Positions 27,571 through 38,918 of a DNA stretch of 64,000 nucleotides are shown piece after piece. Positions within the stretch are counted from its first letter, which is position 1; the number at the start of each line of letters is the position of its first letter. Under the pieces are notes generated by a model. The model did no database searches. It was not told the DNA's origin and saw only the letters and a list, made by a program, of their open reading frames with translations. A program made the translations under genes and the position numbers. Origin of the DNA: Botryosphaeria dothidea (lineage: Eukaryota; Ascomycota; Dothideomycetes; Botryosphaeriales; Botryosphaeriaceae); assembly GCA_011503125.2 (NCBI GenBank), contig WWBZ02000001.1, forward strand, positions 5,704,001 to 5,768,000, given 5' to 3'.

Positions 27571-27956
27571 TAGTAATACTACTATATTTCCGCGAGTATA
27601 CCGGATATAAGCTATTATATTCTACTTCTACTTCTAATAGAATAGAATATAAATATTTTAAAGAGTAGGGACTACGGACTACTACTCTCTTCTCTTAATA
27701 AAAAAGGAAATTAAAGTAGTAATAGGCTAGTTCCTACGCCTAGAGCTACTTAGTTAGTTTAGTTTAGCTAGAAAACTAATTTAGAAGGATAACTAGAAAG
27801 AGGAACTAGGAGGACTATCGGGAATACTAGGATTCGGATAACTACGAGAATAAGAACTAAAGAGATAGAGCTAGTAGGCGAATATAGGGCTACTATAGTA
27901 GCCGCTACTAGTAAGAAGAAAAAATAGAACTAGTAGGAATAAATAGGCCTAGATAG
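27571..27956 (+). mobile_element. LINE copy E, 5'-truncated, left part
   Basis: It matches the last ~500 bp of copy C (from about 24600) in the same plus orientation. LINE copy D interrupts it and it resumes at 33098. The left boundary is approximate (27570-27600). 27942-27956 (AATAGGCCTAGATAG) is the left target duplication of copy D. Confidence 0.82.
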
Positions 27957-30900
27957 ATAGATAGATAAATTTATTTCTTCCCGATATAGCTTCCTTACGG
28001 GTCTATACGGGGTAGGCTATCTATAGTTATTTTATATAAGGGAGAAAACCTTTTCGCCTAGTAAAAACCCCTTCTCTCTCTCTAGGCATACTATTCTATA
28101 CTAGTTCTTATTTTTCCTTCTTACTAGTAGCGGCTACTATAGTAGCCCTATATTTACCTACTAGACCTATCTCTTTAGTTCTTATTCTCGTAGTTATCCG
28201 GGTCCTAGTAGTCCTAGTAGTTCTAGTTATCCTCCTAGTTCCTCTTTCTAGTTATTTTCCTATATTAGTTTCCTTACTAGGCTAAATTACTTAAGTAGCT
28301 CTAGGCGTAAGAACTAGTCTATTACTACTTTAATCCTCTTCTTTATTAAGAGGAGGAAGTAGTAGTCCGTAGTTCCTACCCTTTAGAGTATCTATATTCT
28401 ATTCTATTAGAAGTAGGGGTAGAAGAGGAGGATATACTTTAGGGTTTATCTATACTAGCCGTATAGATAGGTAGGACTAGAGTACTCTAGTACCTTACGC
28501 CTTAAGAGGAAGTTCTCTAGTCTAATATACTCTATACGTAGTAGGGTAGCGAGTATACTCTATAGCTTAGATAGTTCGCTATAGATTTATCTAATTTTTA
28601 GGTTCTACTATATACTTTAGGCTACTAGCTTATCTTATCTTCCCTAGCTAGTAGACTTTATCTATCTCTTCTTCTACTTATTCTTATATACTATACGTAG
28701 CTTCGTTCGCTTCGGGAGACTCTAGTAGGTAGAGGGGTAGTAGTTAAGAAGTAAGTTTGCCTTTTTTCTAAGTAGGGTTCTTTTAGTAGGGCTAGTAGCG
28801 CCTCTAGTACTTAGAGTAGCCTAAGCTATCTATTTAATACTCTAGTAAGTTTTCTCTACTACTATCGCGACTAGGCTATCCCTAGCTCTAATAGCCTAGG
28901 CTAGTACTAGTTCGTCTAGGTATAGTAAGAGTAGGAGAATCTCTATCTTATACTCTAAAGTTTATATACTAGTTAACTTATACGCCCCTAAGATAGTACG
29001 TAGGCATTAGTTTTAGATCTTCTTTAGTAGCTAGATAGTTATTTTTCTCTACTCTAGGATTCCCTCTAGGGTATACTATACCCTATAGCCGTAGGTAAGA
29101 ACTAGCCTTACTACGGCCGTATAGATATAACGGGCTTTAGTAAATAAGGCTTCCTAGGTAGACGCCGCGAGTCTAAAGAGAGATATATACTATTTAATTA
29201 CCTTAGCTTCTATTTTCCTAATATAGAATTCCTATCTAAGCTTATTATCTACGTAGACTTCTAGAATCTTAATTATAGGCTCTAGACATCTAGTAAATCT
29301 AGGGATACGGATCCCTACTACTATATTAAATCTCCTTAGTTTCCTTATAAAATAAATAAGGTAATACTTATCGGGCGAGAAAGCTAACCCGTAGGTAGCT
29401 GCCTAGTGCTCGTAAATTTAATATACTCCCTCTAGTATCCTATAGTTCTATTCTATAGATCTACTAAAGGTTAGGATATTAGTATTATCGACGAATCTAA
29501 GGGGGAAGGTATTACCCCTACGTAGCTATATAAGTAGATTAGAAGTAAAGAATAGGTAGAGTATCGGCGATAGTAAGAATCTCTAGGGAATCCCGGTTAA
29601 GGTCTAGATTAGTAGACTAGTAAAGTCTCCGAAGAATAGCTAAGTAGTACGGTCCTATAGAAAGGATCGGGTAAATCTTTCTACCCATTCTAAGAGTTTT
29701 ACTATCCTTATATTATAGAGAAGCCTTCTATAAGATACGTGGTTATATACTTCCGAGATATCTAGGCTAAGGACTAAAGCCACTAGCCCTAAGTCTTATA
29801 CCTAGATAGTATAGATCTATTCTATAAGTAGATTAAGAGCTACTACTACGGATCTATTTCTCCTAACTCCTATCTATATATTAGGGAGTAGGCCGTATAC
29901 TTTAGTAGCCTAGGAGATTCTATCTACTATAATCCTCTTAAGTAGCTTCTCTAGCGTATTAAGTAAAGTAATCGGCCTAAATAACTTAGCTTTAGTATAG
30001 TCGTCCCTCTATAGTTTCCTAAGGACTACGGTAATAGAGCTTTTAAACTGCCTAGGATAGTATCTAAGTGCGAGGTATTCCTAGAAGAGCCTAGTAAGGG
30101 GTCCCCTTAGTATCTTAGCGTATTACTTTAGGAACCTATTAGTAATCTTATCTAGGCCTAGTACCTTATCTAGGGGAAGCTTCTTAATAGTATAGAGGAC
30201 CTACTCTTTAGTAAGGTCTTAGGGAATCTCTACTAGTACTAGGTATATATACCTATCTAAATCTAAGAGGTCGGTAGCCCTAGGAGGTAGAAAGAACTAG
30301 TTAGTAAGGATTTCTACCTTAGACTAGTTATCGTAATATAGTTGTTTATCTACTCCCTAGAGGGGTAGGAACTAAGGTAGGGCTAGAGGTTCTAGTGCCC
30401 TTATTCTTGCCTACTTTAAGAGCTTCTAGAGTATAGATAGGTCCGAAGTAATCTTAGCTACTATTCTACGCCATACTTTTATTCTATCTCTTCTAATCTG
30501 CCTCTTCTTGCTATTAGCAATAGTTTAGTATACTATCTAGTCCTCCTCCCTCTCTATAGCCGTCTACTTCCTTCTAGCTACTCTAGTCTAGTACACTAGG
30601 TCCGAATACTCCTTTATCTATTATATAGAGGCCTAGGGCGAGGGTCTCGCTACTAGAATAGTCTCCTAGATTATCCTTTAGATAGCCTTCTAGAGTAGTA
30701 TAGTAAAGTAATCTAGGTCTACTTTAGTATTAAGAGGGGCTGCTTTAAGGTGTTCGAGCTTTAATTAGAGTATATTATTAGTTCTCTTCTAGTCTACTTT
30801 CTTCTACTAGGGCCTTAGGGGGCGTAGTTCTACGGGGGTAGGAGAAAAATTAAGTATAGTAAGAATAGGTAGGTAGTTAGAGGATGATTCGAGCTTCTAG

Positions 30901-33097
30901 CTAACTCTATAGCTAAGAATTCTCTTCTCTAGCTACCGTAATATAAAGATAAGGTCTAGAGTACTCTCGCTACTACTATCTCGTCTAGTAATAGTACCCC
31001 TTAGAAGGGCTAGGTTAAGATTAGCTACGATAGCTATCTTAATTAGATTATCCGCTAGGATATAGTATATTAGGGAGGTTATACCTCCCTAGATAGGATA
31101 GTAGAGGTTAAAGTCCCCTAGGAGAATATACTCCCCTAGTTTTCTAAGAACTTCCGGTAGAAGAGATAGGGTTTCTAGCGCTATACTAGTATAAGAGGCT
31201 GGCGGGGGATTATAGTAGTTATAGATGTAGATTATATATATCCTAGTAATGAGGGATAGTATAATAAGATCTGGTAAATAGACTATTGCTTGCTAGGAGT
31301 CGGGGCCAATAGCCTTGCTTATAAAGAAGCAGGTTCTTGCTACTCCCTTCTGGGGAAAACTATATAGTAGGCAGGGTATCTTACTATTGTCTTAACCCTC
31401 GGGTTCCTTTAAGGTTCCTAGATAGCTAGGATATAGTAGATCTTTAGGTCTACTTCCTTGAAGAGCGGGAGTATTACCCTATCCTTACTCTTATAGACGT
31501 TATACTATATAATAGAGAGAAAGCCTATGTCTAACATTAACTTCCTTCCATCTCTAGGTCCGGCTGCGAGGGGGCTAGTAGTATAGGCTGTAAGGAGGGA
31601 GTTCCCGCGGACTCCTCTAAGGCGTGTTGTGAGCTATTAAGTCCGGTAAACCTTATTTAGTTAGGAGGCGGGGGGCGGCTTAAGTCTCTTGGCCTGCCTA
31701 GTCCCCTCTTAACCGGCTCCTCCTCCCTAATCCTCTTCCTTAGTCCAACGGTCAACCAGTTAGTTTAAGGCTGTATTTTAGTTATTAGGGGTCCTTCCCG
31801 GTGCCTTTCTAGTACTACCAGGCGGGCCTAAGCGGCCTTAGCATAGTAGGCTCTGCGTGCTAGGCAGGAGTTGCTCTAGGCTGTGTGCCTTTGAGAGCAG
31901 TTTACGCACTATATGCTTTCCTTAGGGTAGTCCCTAGTATTATATGCCTTGCTGCACTGTCCGCACTTTTCCTCCTTTTTATAATGGTTAGTAATATATC
32001 CGTAGGCCTGGCACTTAAAACACTGGGTTACTATAAAGGCTGCGTTATAGTACTGCGCTATATAGATAGCAAAGTTAATAACAAGCCCCTTATCAATAAT
32101 CTGGTTGGCGGTTTCGGGGTTTGTGGTGCTAAGGATGATGGCCGAGTAAGTTTTCCCCTCTGGGAGCTTCCTCTTTAGCCAGGCCAGCTTGCTAATACGT
32201 AGTCCTGGGTGTAGAGATAGGTTCTGCTCCTAGATGGTTTGGATAGCTTGGGGGTCTGTAGTGTCGATTCCTTCTCGAGGGACGTTGTGTACTAGCACTA
32301 AGTATAGCTGCTGGTTAGGCCTAACTTCTTTTCCTAGTCCTGTAGTCTATTCCTAGTCCTGGAGAAGGGCTATTCTGGTTGCTTCATCCGGTATAAAGAT
32401 CCTAACGTCTCTACTGGGGAGCTTCTTGGCAGCAAGTACTTTCTTACACGCCCAGCTTTTTCCTGCCTAGATCTTTCTGATAATTGCCTCATTTAAGAGC
32501 TTGGCTATTTCTTATCTATTTGCTGTCTCTGGGAAGTAGAGGGTAAGTTCAGTAGTGGCTGGGGGGGTAGGGGGCTTCGGGGCTGCTTAGGCTGCAATTT
32601 ATGCCTAGCTGCGAGTGTTGGGTGTGGGTGTAGAGGTAGCCTGGATACGGTTGACTATCTTTTAGACCTATTAGACCTCTTTGAGGATATCCTTAAGGCC
32701 TGGCTCCTTGGTAGCTGCCTCCTGGCAGATAGTAATATGATCCTGGAAGATTATCTTAGCAATGTCGAGAAAATTTTTCACCTGGCTGGAGAGGACTAAA
32801 GGGAGGCTAGCGGATGTTTGTAGGGCTTGGAGGAGGGTGTCTGCTGTTTTTGAGGCTCTCTCAACGTATTCTACGCTGTACTGGGTGCTCTACGGTTTCT
32901 TGGGGGTGTATTGGGGCTGGGTAGAGGTAGTCACTGGGGGAGGCTGTTCGCCTCTTCCTATGTCCTCTATATCAACCACTTCGCGGCTGCAGTTGTCTTA
33001 AGTACTGTTTTGGGACTCGCGAAGCCTAGGAGAGTCCCTAGGGCCCTCTCCCGGCGCCGTAGCTTGGGGTCGATTTTTTGGTGTGGTCATGTTTTTT
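27957..33097 (-). mobile_element. LINE copy D, full length, best preserved at its 5' end
   Basis: 5141 bp, minus strand, inside LINE E with a 15-bp duplication. The low-coordinate half is heavily mutated. About 31200-33097 (endonuclease start and gag) is only lightly mutated. ORF1 starts at 33091-33093, about 6 nt from the element end, with MTTPKNRPQATAPGEGP. It runs with few stops, mostly TAG, through coiled/low-complexity sequence to CCHC knuckles at about 31890-32040 (CFKCQAYGYI, EEKCGQCSKAYN, CVNCSQRHTA; H/C-to-Y changes fit RIP). This copy gives the best view of the ancestral gag. The plus-strand ORFs at 31885, 32762 and 32911 are antisense shadows. Confidence 0.92.
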
Positions 33098-33237
33098 AAT
33101 AGGCCTAGATAGAAAGGAGGGGTTTTTACTAGGCGAAAAGGTTTTCCCCCTCGAGTAAAATAACTATAGATAGCCAGCCCCGCATGGACCCGTAAGGGAG
33201 CTATATCGGGAAGAAATGAATTTATCTATCTATCTAT
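33098..33237 (+). mobile_element. LINE copy E, 3' end
   Basis: It resumes after the right copy of the D duplication (33098-33112, AATAGGCCTAGATAG). It contains the conserved 3' UTR (GGGGTTTTTACTAGGCG, GGGAAGAAATGAATTTATC) and ends in TATC repeats at about 33224-33237. Unmutated host sequence follows immediately. Confidence 0.85.
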
Positions 33238-33983
33238 GGTAGGTATTACGTAACTGAGCGGTTTATGCCGTTTATTCTCATTTAAATAGGTGCAGCCAAT
33301 GTTCTTCCTTTCCCTGTACATATTTCCATGTCTCTGAACTGCACATCTAATTTTATTGCGGCATTAGCTTTGGTACTCAATACAAGCTTTCATACTAGGA
33401 AAATACTGCTCTGGGAGAGGGAGATTGTGTTCGTCCAAGGCTACCATCCCGAGCAGGCCGGTCGCAATTCCCGTTGCAAAAATTCATTCCAAGCATTCAA
33501 TAATTTGCAGGACTTTCCTGCGCATCTATACTAGCGATTCGACTTCATATACCTTCGAATCGAGGTTAAGATAAATGCATACGTTCTGAGTTCAGCCAGG
33601 TCACGCGAGATTTTTGCTGTTTAGGGGTGGAAGCGAGGGTGGCAACTTTTACCGAGAGGGCGGCGTCAAGTTATCACCGGAGAAATCTTGATATGGCTTT
33701 TGACACCGATTTGGAAACGCTTGCGAGACTAGGCAGCAGCTGAATGCGCGTCGCTTTCTTTGGACTTCGAACGGAGGCCGCGGTCAGCGAAGGAAGCACC
33801 TTCCGATAATACGTTAGTTGACGCCCACGTGATCACGCATCACTCTTGTCGCGTCTGCGTCGCGTTGAACCCTTCCCTTGGCATCGTCACTGCCACACAT
33901 CTTCCCGTGCAACAAACCAAGCCATTCAACACCATCACCTGTTCAACCCGATTCCGTCACCGCACGCTCAACGCCTAACAAGC
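33238..33983. other. Intergenic: transposon block edge to TDP1
   Basis: Normal base composition with frequent CpA/TpG. It holds the upstream region of TDP1. Short open frames at 33328 and 33760 show no recognisable protein and I do not call them genes. Confidence 0.6.
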
Positions 33984-36260
33984 ATGAGCTCATCCGACGA
34001 TGAGGATTTGCAGAGGGCTATTGCAATGTCACTGGGTCAGCTCGATGGCACTGCCGAAGATGAGGCAATGCCGTCCACTGCAGCGAACGGCAACACGAGT
34101 GAAGCTCCACCCAGATCTCCAGCCGATGCAACTGCCAACAATCAACAGCCTGCGAGCACCCGATCTATCAATGATAGCTTGAAGCGCCTGGACCGGAAGC
34201 AGCTCGAAGCGGAACGTCTTGCCCGCCAAGAAACCCGCAAACGCCAGCTGGGAACGCCAGCTTCTACGCCATCCACTCAGGACGGTGAGAGGCTCAGTAA
34301 GAGGGCTCGTACTGGAGCGAGTGCTGCTTCCCCTCAAGCACCACAAGTCGTCGATCTCACCACATCTCCACGCCCGCCAAAGCAAGCGGCTACTTCGGCG
34401 GATCGCAAAGCTGGTCGACCGCAGAGCGAGTCTTCCGTGCCTACTCCGCCTGCCTCGCAATCGCAAGGTCAAGCAATAAGGAATACTTTGCAGGAATCTC
34501 TTGGTATTTCTATTCCGGAACAGTCCGGAAACATTCATGTCACATCTTCCTCACGCCCAACTACCGAACCCCAGTACCTGAATGGTGCCGTGAAGAAGAC
34601 CTGGGCGTTTGGATGCCCACGAGACAACGATATCAAGCTAGAGGAGGTTTTGCAGAACCATGACCTGAAACTCCTGGTGCTAAGCGCATTCAACTTCGAC
34701 ACCCAGTGGTGGGCTAGCAAGATCAAGGACACGACCAAACAGATTTGGATCTTGGGTGCTGAGAACGACGAACAGGTAATATTGTCTCGGAATGCATTGA
34801 TGAAATTTTGCTGACGTCATTAAGAAATCCGAATGGAGCCTTGCGCCAGCCATTTACAATAATGTTGAAGTCCGTTTTCCCGACCTGAAGAATGGGAAAA
34901 ACCATGGGAAGCTGTAGGTGGCACCCTCAACTTAATCAGCCGTGGTCTGGACCTAATCCCGAGTAGTCTCATCGGCTCGCATCCAAAGTATCTTCGAATC
35001 GTCATCACTACAGCCAACCTTACTCAGTGAGCCTGCCAAAAGCCGTACAAATGAAGAGGAGCTACAGTTTACTCACAAAGAATTCACAGGCATGACTGGG
35101 GCGAAACAGGCTTTATGGAGAATGTGAGTTGACACTGTTGCGTGCAAGAAGCTATGCTAACATCTATAGACCGTGTTCCTCATCGACCTTCCACGCCTCT
35201 CAGAAGATGAAACTACTTCTCCCGATGATCTCACTCCTTTCGGAAAGGAGTTTCGCTTCTACCTGAAGTCTCTCAAACTTGGTCCCAAGGGTTGCGATAG
35301 TTTTCTCCGGTTTGACTGGTCCCGCACGAAAAACCTGGCCTTCGTCCATTCATTGAACGGCGCAAAGACTGGAGACATTGGAAAGCGCACTGGTCTTCCA
35401 GGGCTTTCTCGAGCGATCAAAGAATTGGGCCTAGAATCAAACACGCTTGAGATTGACTATGCCACCTCCTCGCTTGGTGCTCTAAGCAGAGGATTCATGA
35501 AGCAGCTTCTCACAGCAGCGAAAGGTAGGTTCCTGTTAGAGGTAAAATCAATACGCTGACAATCTTGCAGGCGAGAATGTCACGGTGACCAAGGAGAAGT
35601 ATGACAATGACGTCGAAATGGGCGATCTCTTGGAGCGATTTCGCGTGTACTTCCCCACGCTCAATACGGTCAGCGCAAGTAAATGCGGAGTGGACGTAAG
35701 TTCTGTTGAGCGACGAGCCATGCTCGACCACTGACATCCTGTAGGGTGGAGGTACCATCACGTTGAATAGGAGGTGGTATAATGCGCCAAGTTTCCCCAA
35801 AGCTTGCATGCACGATCACAAGTCGACGCGAGAGGGCCTGCTGAGCCACAACAAGGTTAGTGCACTATTTTCGGACCGTGTTGGAAAATTGAAAATGACA
35901 AACACGTCACAGATTATTCTTGCCCGTGGACAGCTCAGACCGGAAGATGAAGATGATAAGGATGCTACAGAGCGCAAGAATGTTGCGTGGGCATACATCG
36001 GATCCCATAATCTCACGCAGGCTGCGTGGGGTTCGTTATCAACCGATAGAAGCACAAAGTCGCTCAAGGTGAGCTGCCGCAACTACGAATGCGGCGTGAT
36101 CGTTCCTGTCGCTCAAGAAAATGTGAGCGACAACGTTGAGGAAGATGAGGTGCCGAGGATTGAGGTGTTCAAGGAAAAGATGGACATTCCATTTGAAGTA
36201 CCTGGCGAGAGGTATGGAGATGGGAAACCCTGGTTCTTCGAAGCCGAGAAGCGGGCGTGA
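33984..36260 (+). CDS. TDP1: Tyrosyl-DNA phosphodiesterase 1
   Basis: Nuclear repair enzyme that hydrolyses the bond between a stalled topoisomerase I tyrosine and DNA 3' ends. Proposed exons: 33984-34775, 34825-34913, 34964-35026, 35090-35123, 35170-35524, 35571-35695, 35745-35855, 35913-36260, giving 638 aa in frame. A ubiquitin-interacting motif (DEDLQRAIAMSL) is at residues 7-18, then a disordered Ser/Pro/basic tail. Both catalytic half-sites are present: NHGK (H291, K293) with TTANLTQ, and SHNK (H521, K523) with SHNLTQAAWG (N556). HDWGETGFMENT and FLIDLPRL are typical Tdp1 text. The start was chosen because the UIM follows directly; an upstream in-frame extension is unsupported. The last intron (57 nt) lacks stops and could be retained. 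Confidence 0.93.
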
Positions 36261-36878
36261 CGAGGTTCTCGGTAGTTTTGGATGGGCTGTCTCGGATGGC
36301 GCCGGTTCCGAGTTCAGGGTCGGGCCCTCTTGGAAATGGACGGGAGGACCCTGCGAAAAGACAGTGCGGAGGAAGCCGGAAACAGCGCCGCTGGCGGCTG
36401 ACAGGCGGCGAAAAAAAAAAAGGCTGAAGGAGTGTTTGGAACAACAGAATGCGGGGGTTTTGGATGAATGAACCACGGCATACCAGACGGGTGGCTGAGG
36501 CATTAAGGCAGATATCACACGATATGCACCTAGAAATTCTGGAGACGCGAAAAGGAACATGTGAAGTGACGTCTGCGGCCAGGCGGGGCTTGGCTGCGGA
36601 TCTCTTGCTTGGGCGGGAGCTGGGGAGGCCTGGCGGGCGCGGGAGCTGGGCTGCGGCCGGCTCGCCTTGCACAATTCCAGCACTCTTCGACCGGCTGCAG
36701 TCATCCCGACGCCAGCGAACACCAATGTCTTTGGCTACATAATCAACTCCATAGGCTCCGCCCAGTGCCCTCCTCTCCGCTCCGATCCGCCTGCAATCGT
36801 TCCCTCGTCCCCACCGAACAGCGCCGATACGCGAGACCTTCGCTGACGCCCCGAGAGCTCTGTGGCCGAGTGCCAGCC
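36261..36878. other. Intergenic, TDP1 3' end to F-box gene
   Basis: GC-rich, with an A-tract at about 36411-36420. It holds the promoter and 5' leader of the next gene. The long overlapping frames on both strands (36039-36742) carry no recognisable domain. Confidence 0.5.
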
Positions 36879-38918
36879 ATGGCTCCCCAGCAGCCGCCGA
36901 CGCCGCTGGACAACATAAACAAAGACTTATGGGCCGGCCCGCCCATGCCGCTGCAGTACACGAGCCCTGTCTCCGTCTACCAGCGCCAGAACCTTCCGCT
37001 CAACCTCGTCGCGCTGATCTTGTCATATGTGTGTTGGACGCCCTTCTCGTGCTCATGGCCCCGCCAGCTTGTACCAGCTCAGCTCCAGCCCGCCGGCACG
37101 TTCAGTCAGCTTACCGGAAGCTCCGCTGAGACGGTCGAACGAGCGTCGCGCGGTCTTTGGAGCTTGACGCGTGCATGCCAGCTGTGCGCGCGGCCTCATG
37201 TAACCGCGCCGGACCACGGCTAATCCAGAGCCCCTCTCCCAGATCGATGACATTGCCGACCTCGCACGCGTGACGCGTACCTCGCGCCTGCTGTATTACA
37301 TGACCCTGCCCCGCCTCTACGAGAAAGTCACCCTGCGGTCGTACAGCGAGCTGCGCTACAAGGACAATGGCCGGCCGGAAGGTTACGGAAGTGGGAGCCC
37401 GTTCGCCATGGGCCTGAACGGGCTCGTCACCAAGAACGTTGCCCAGTACGTGCGCAGCTGGCGATTGGTCGGTGATTGGAGGGAGAGCGACCTTGACGAC
37501 TTTTCCAAAGGTCGCGTGCCGGACAATTCGATGATGTTGAACATCGCCGTGCGGGCTGGCATGGACAGGATGGACAAGCTTACAGAGTTTGCGTACGTGT
37601 CGCCGTGCATTGATTGGGGGGCAGAATGCTGACGCGCTGCAGCTGGGAGCTCAACACCAAGCCGCTCCAAACGATATACCAAGGTCTGCAGGCAAATTCA
37701 TCCCTGCAGTCCCTCACCCTCAAATTCCCCAATACCCGCGTTCCCAGACCTACCGTTGTGATACCCCCATTGCCGAATCTTCGCGAGTTCAAGGCCCGTG
37801 ACATCGACCCTCTTTGCTACCCGGACGACATTTCTGTTTTGCTTGCACATTCCAAAAAGCTTCAATCTTTACATTTGCATTGGAGTCCACGTATGCGGGA
37901 CTCGGGCGAGGAGAGCACCAATCTCACCGCATATTTTGGCCGCTGTATCGCCAACAAACAGCCGCTCAAGCTGAAGCGGTATTCCATGGTCAATCTATAC
38001 ACCCGCGCCACCAACATCGACCTGGACGAGCTCATCGACGTGGACACGCTGGAGGAAATAAGCTTCATCAACTGCAATACCCAGGACGCCATCACCGTTT
38101 TCATCGACGATACCTGGCGGTTATTCGAGCCGCAAAAGGTCCCCAAGAACCTCAAACTCATGCGCGGAGACGTGCTGGACGCAAAGCAAGCAACCGTCAT
38201 GGCGCAGCTCAAGGGCCTGGAAAAGCTATATATCGTCAACGCGAAGCGGAAACCGCCCCGAACGACCCCCAACGGCGTCTCGCCCGCCGCCAACAACAAC
38301 GCCTTCACCGGCTTCAACTCGGACGGCACGGCCTCACAATCGCCCTTCGCGGCCGGCAACGGGCCCGACACGCCCATGTCCCGCGAGAGCGCGACGATTG
38401 CCGGCGACTACCTGGCGGCCATCACGCGACACCTGGGCAAGACGCTGCGGCATCTGCTGCTGTCGGACCAGTGGCTGCTGGGCGGCGAGGTGCTGGTGCA
38501 GCTGGGGCGCGCGTGCCCGCACCTGGAGCAGCTGGGCGTCGCGCTGGAGGAGAAGAACCCGGAGAACATGCGGCAGCTGCTCAAGTTCCTGCCGCGCCTG
38601 TGGGCGCTGCGCATCCTGATCCGCGCGACCACCCAGGAGCTGGAGCTGATGCAGAGCATCTCGGGGAACTTGCACGAGCAGGTGATCAGCTTCGAGCTGA
38701 GGAGAAAGGAGTGGAACGGGTTGAAGTATTTGGGGATTGGCGATATGGTGTTTGAGTGCGGGGGCGTGAGGGAGGTGCCCGGCGCGAGTACGCCGAAGAG
38801 TCCGGCGGATCCGACGACCGGTGAGGAGCTGGGCGTCAGGAGGATTGTCAAAAAGGTGGATAGGAGTGAGGTGAAGGATGTGGAGATTTGGAAGATGGAT
38901 ACTCTGGATATTGTATGA
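36879..38918 (+). CDS. F-box/leucine-rich-repeat-like conserved protein
   Basis: Exons 36879-37028, 37243-37592 and 37643-38918 give 591 aa. An F-box-like segment lies at residues 40-75 (LPLNLVALILSY, then IDDIADLARVTRTSRLLYYM after the first splice). This follows the pattern of proteins that dock to SKP1 in SCF ubiquitin ligases. The remainder has spaced Leu-rich segments (LQSLTLKFPN, LEKLYIV, LRHLLLSDQWLLGG, LEQLGVAL, LWALRILI) suggesting LRR-like repeats, broken by a low-complexity insert near residues 300-345. The first intron is long for this window (214 nt). The target is unknown. I recognise it as a conserved Pezizomycotina type but cannot name it. The GC-rich 3' half generates long antisense shadows. 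Confidence 0.72.

Larger units (their letters stand above)
1..33240. other. RIP-mutated, transposon-packed AT-rich block
   Basis: Nearly every reading frame is broken by TAG/TAA codons. CpA and TpG dinucleotides are almost absent while CpG and CpC remain common. In 12001-12180 I count 0 CpA, 1 TpG and 9 CpG. This is the known signature of repeat-induced point mutation acting on CpA. Everything identifiable inside is retrotransposon: one Copia, two Gypsy fragments, four full LINEs and two LINE fragments. The block ends abruptly at the (TATC)n tail of LINE copy E near 33,237, after which normal composition and intact genes begin. No host gene was recognised inside. Mutation is lighter in about 24450-24780 and 31200-33240. 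Confidence 0.93.

Noticed and set aside
1..33240. Possible centromere or subtelomere
   Set aside because: The AT-rich block is explained by ordinary RIPed retrotransposons. No telomere repeat or satellite array was seen.
37814..38755. 313-residue plus-strand frame inside the F-box gene
   Set aside because: Out-of-frame shadow of the GC-rich third exon, with Arg/Ala/Gly-rich low-complexity text.
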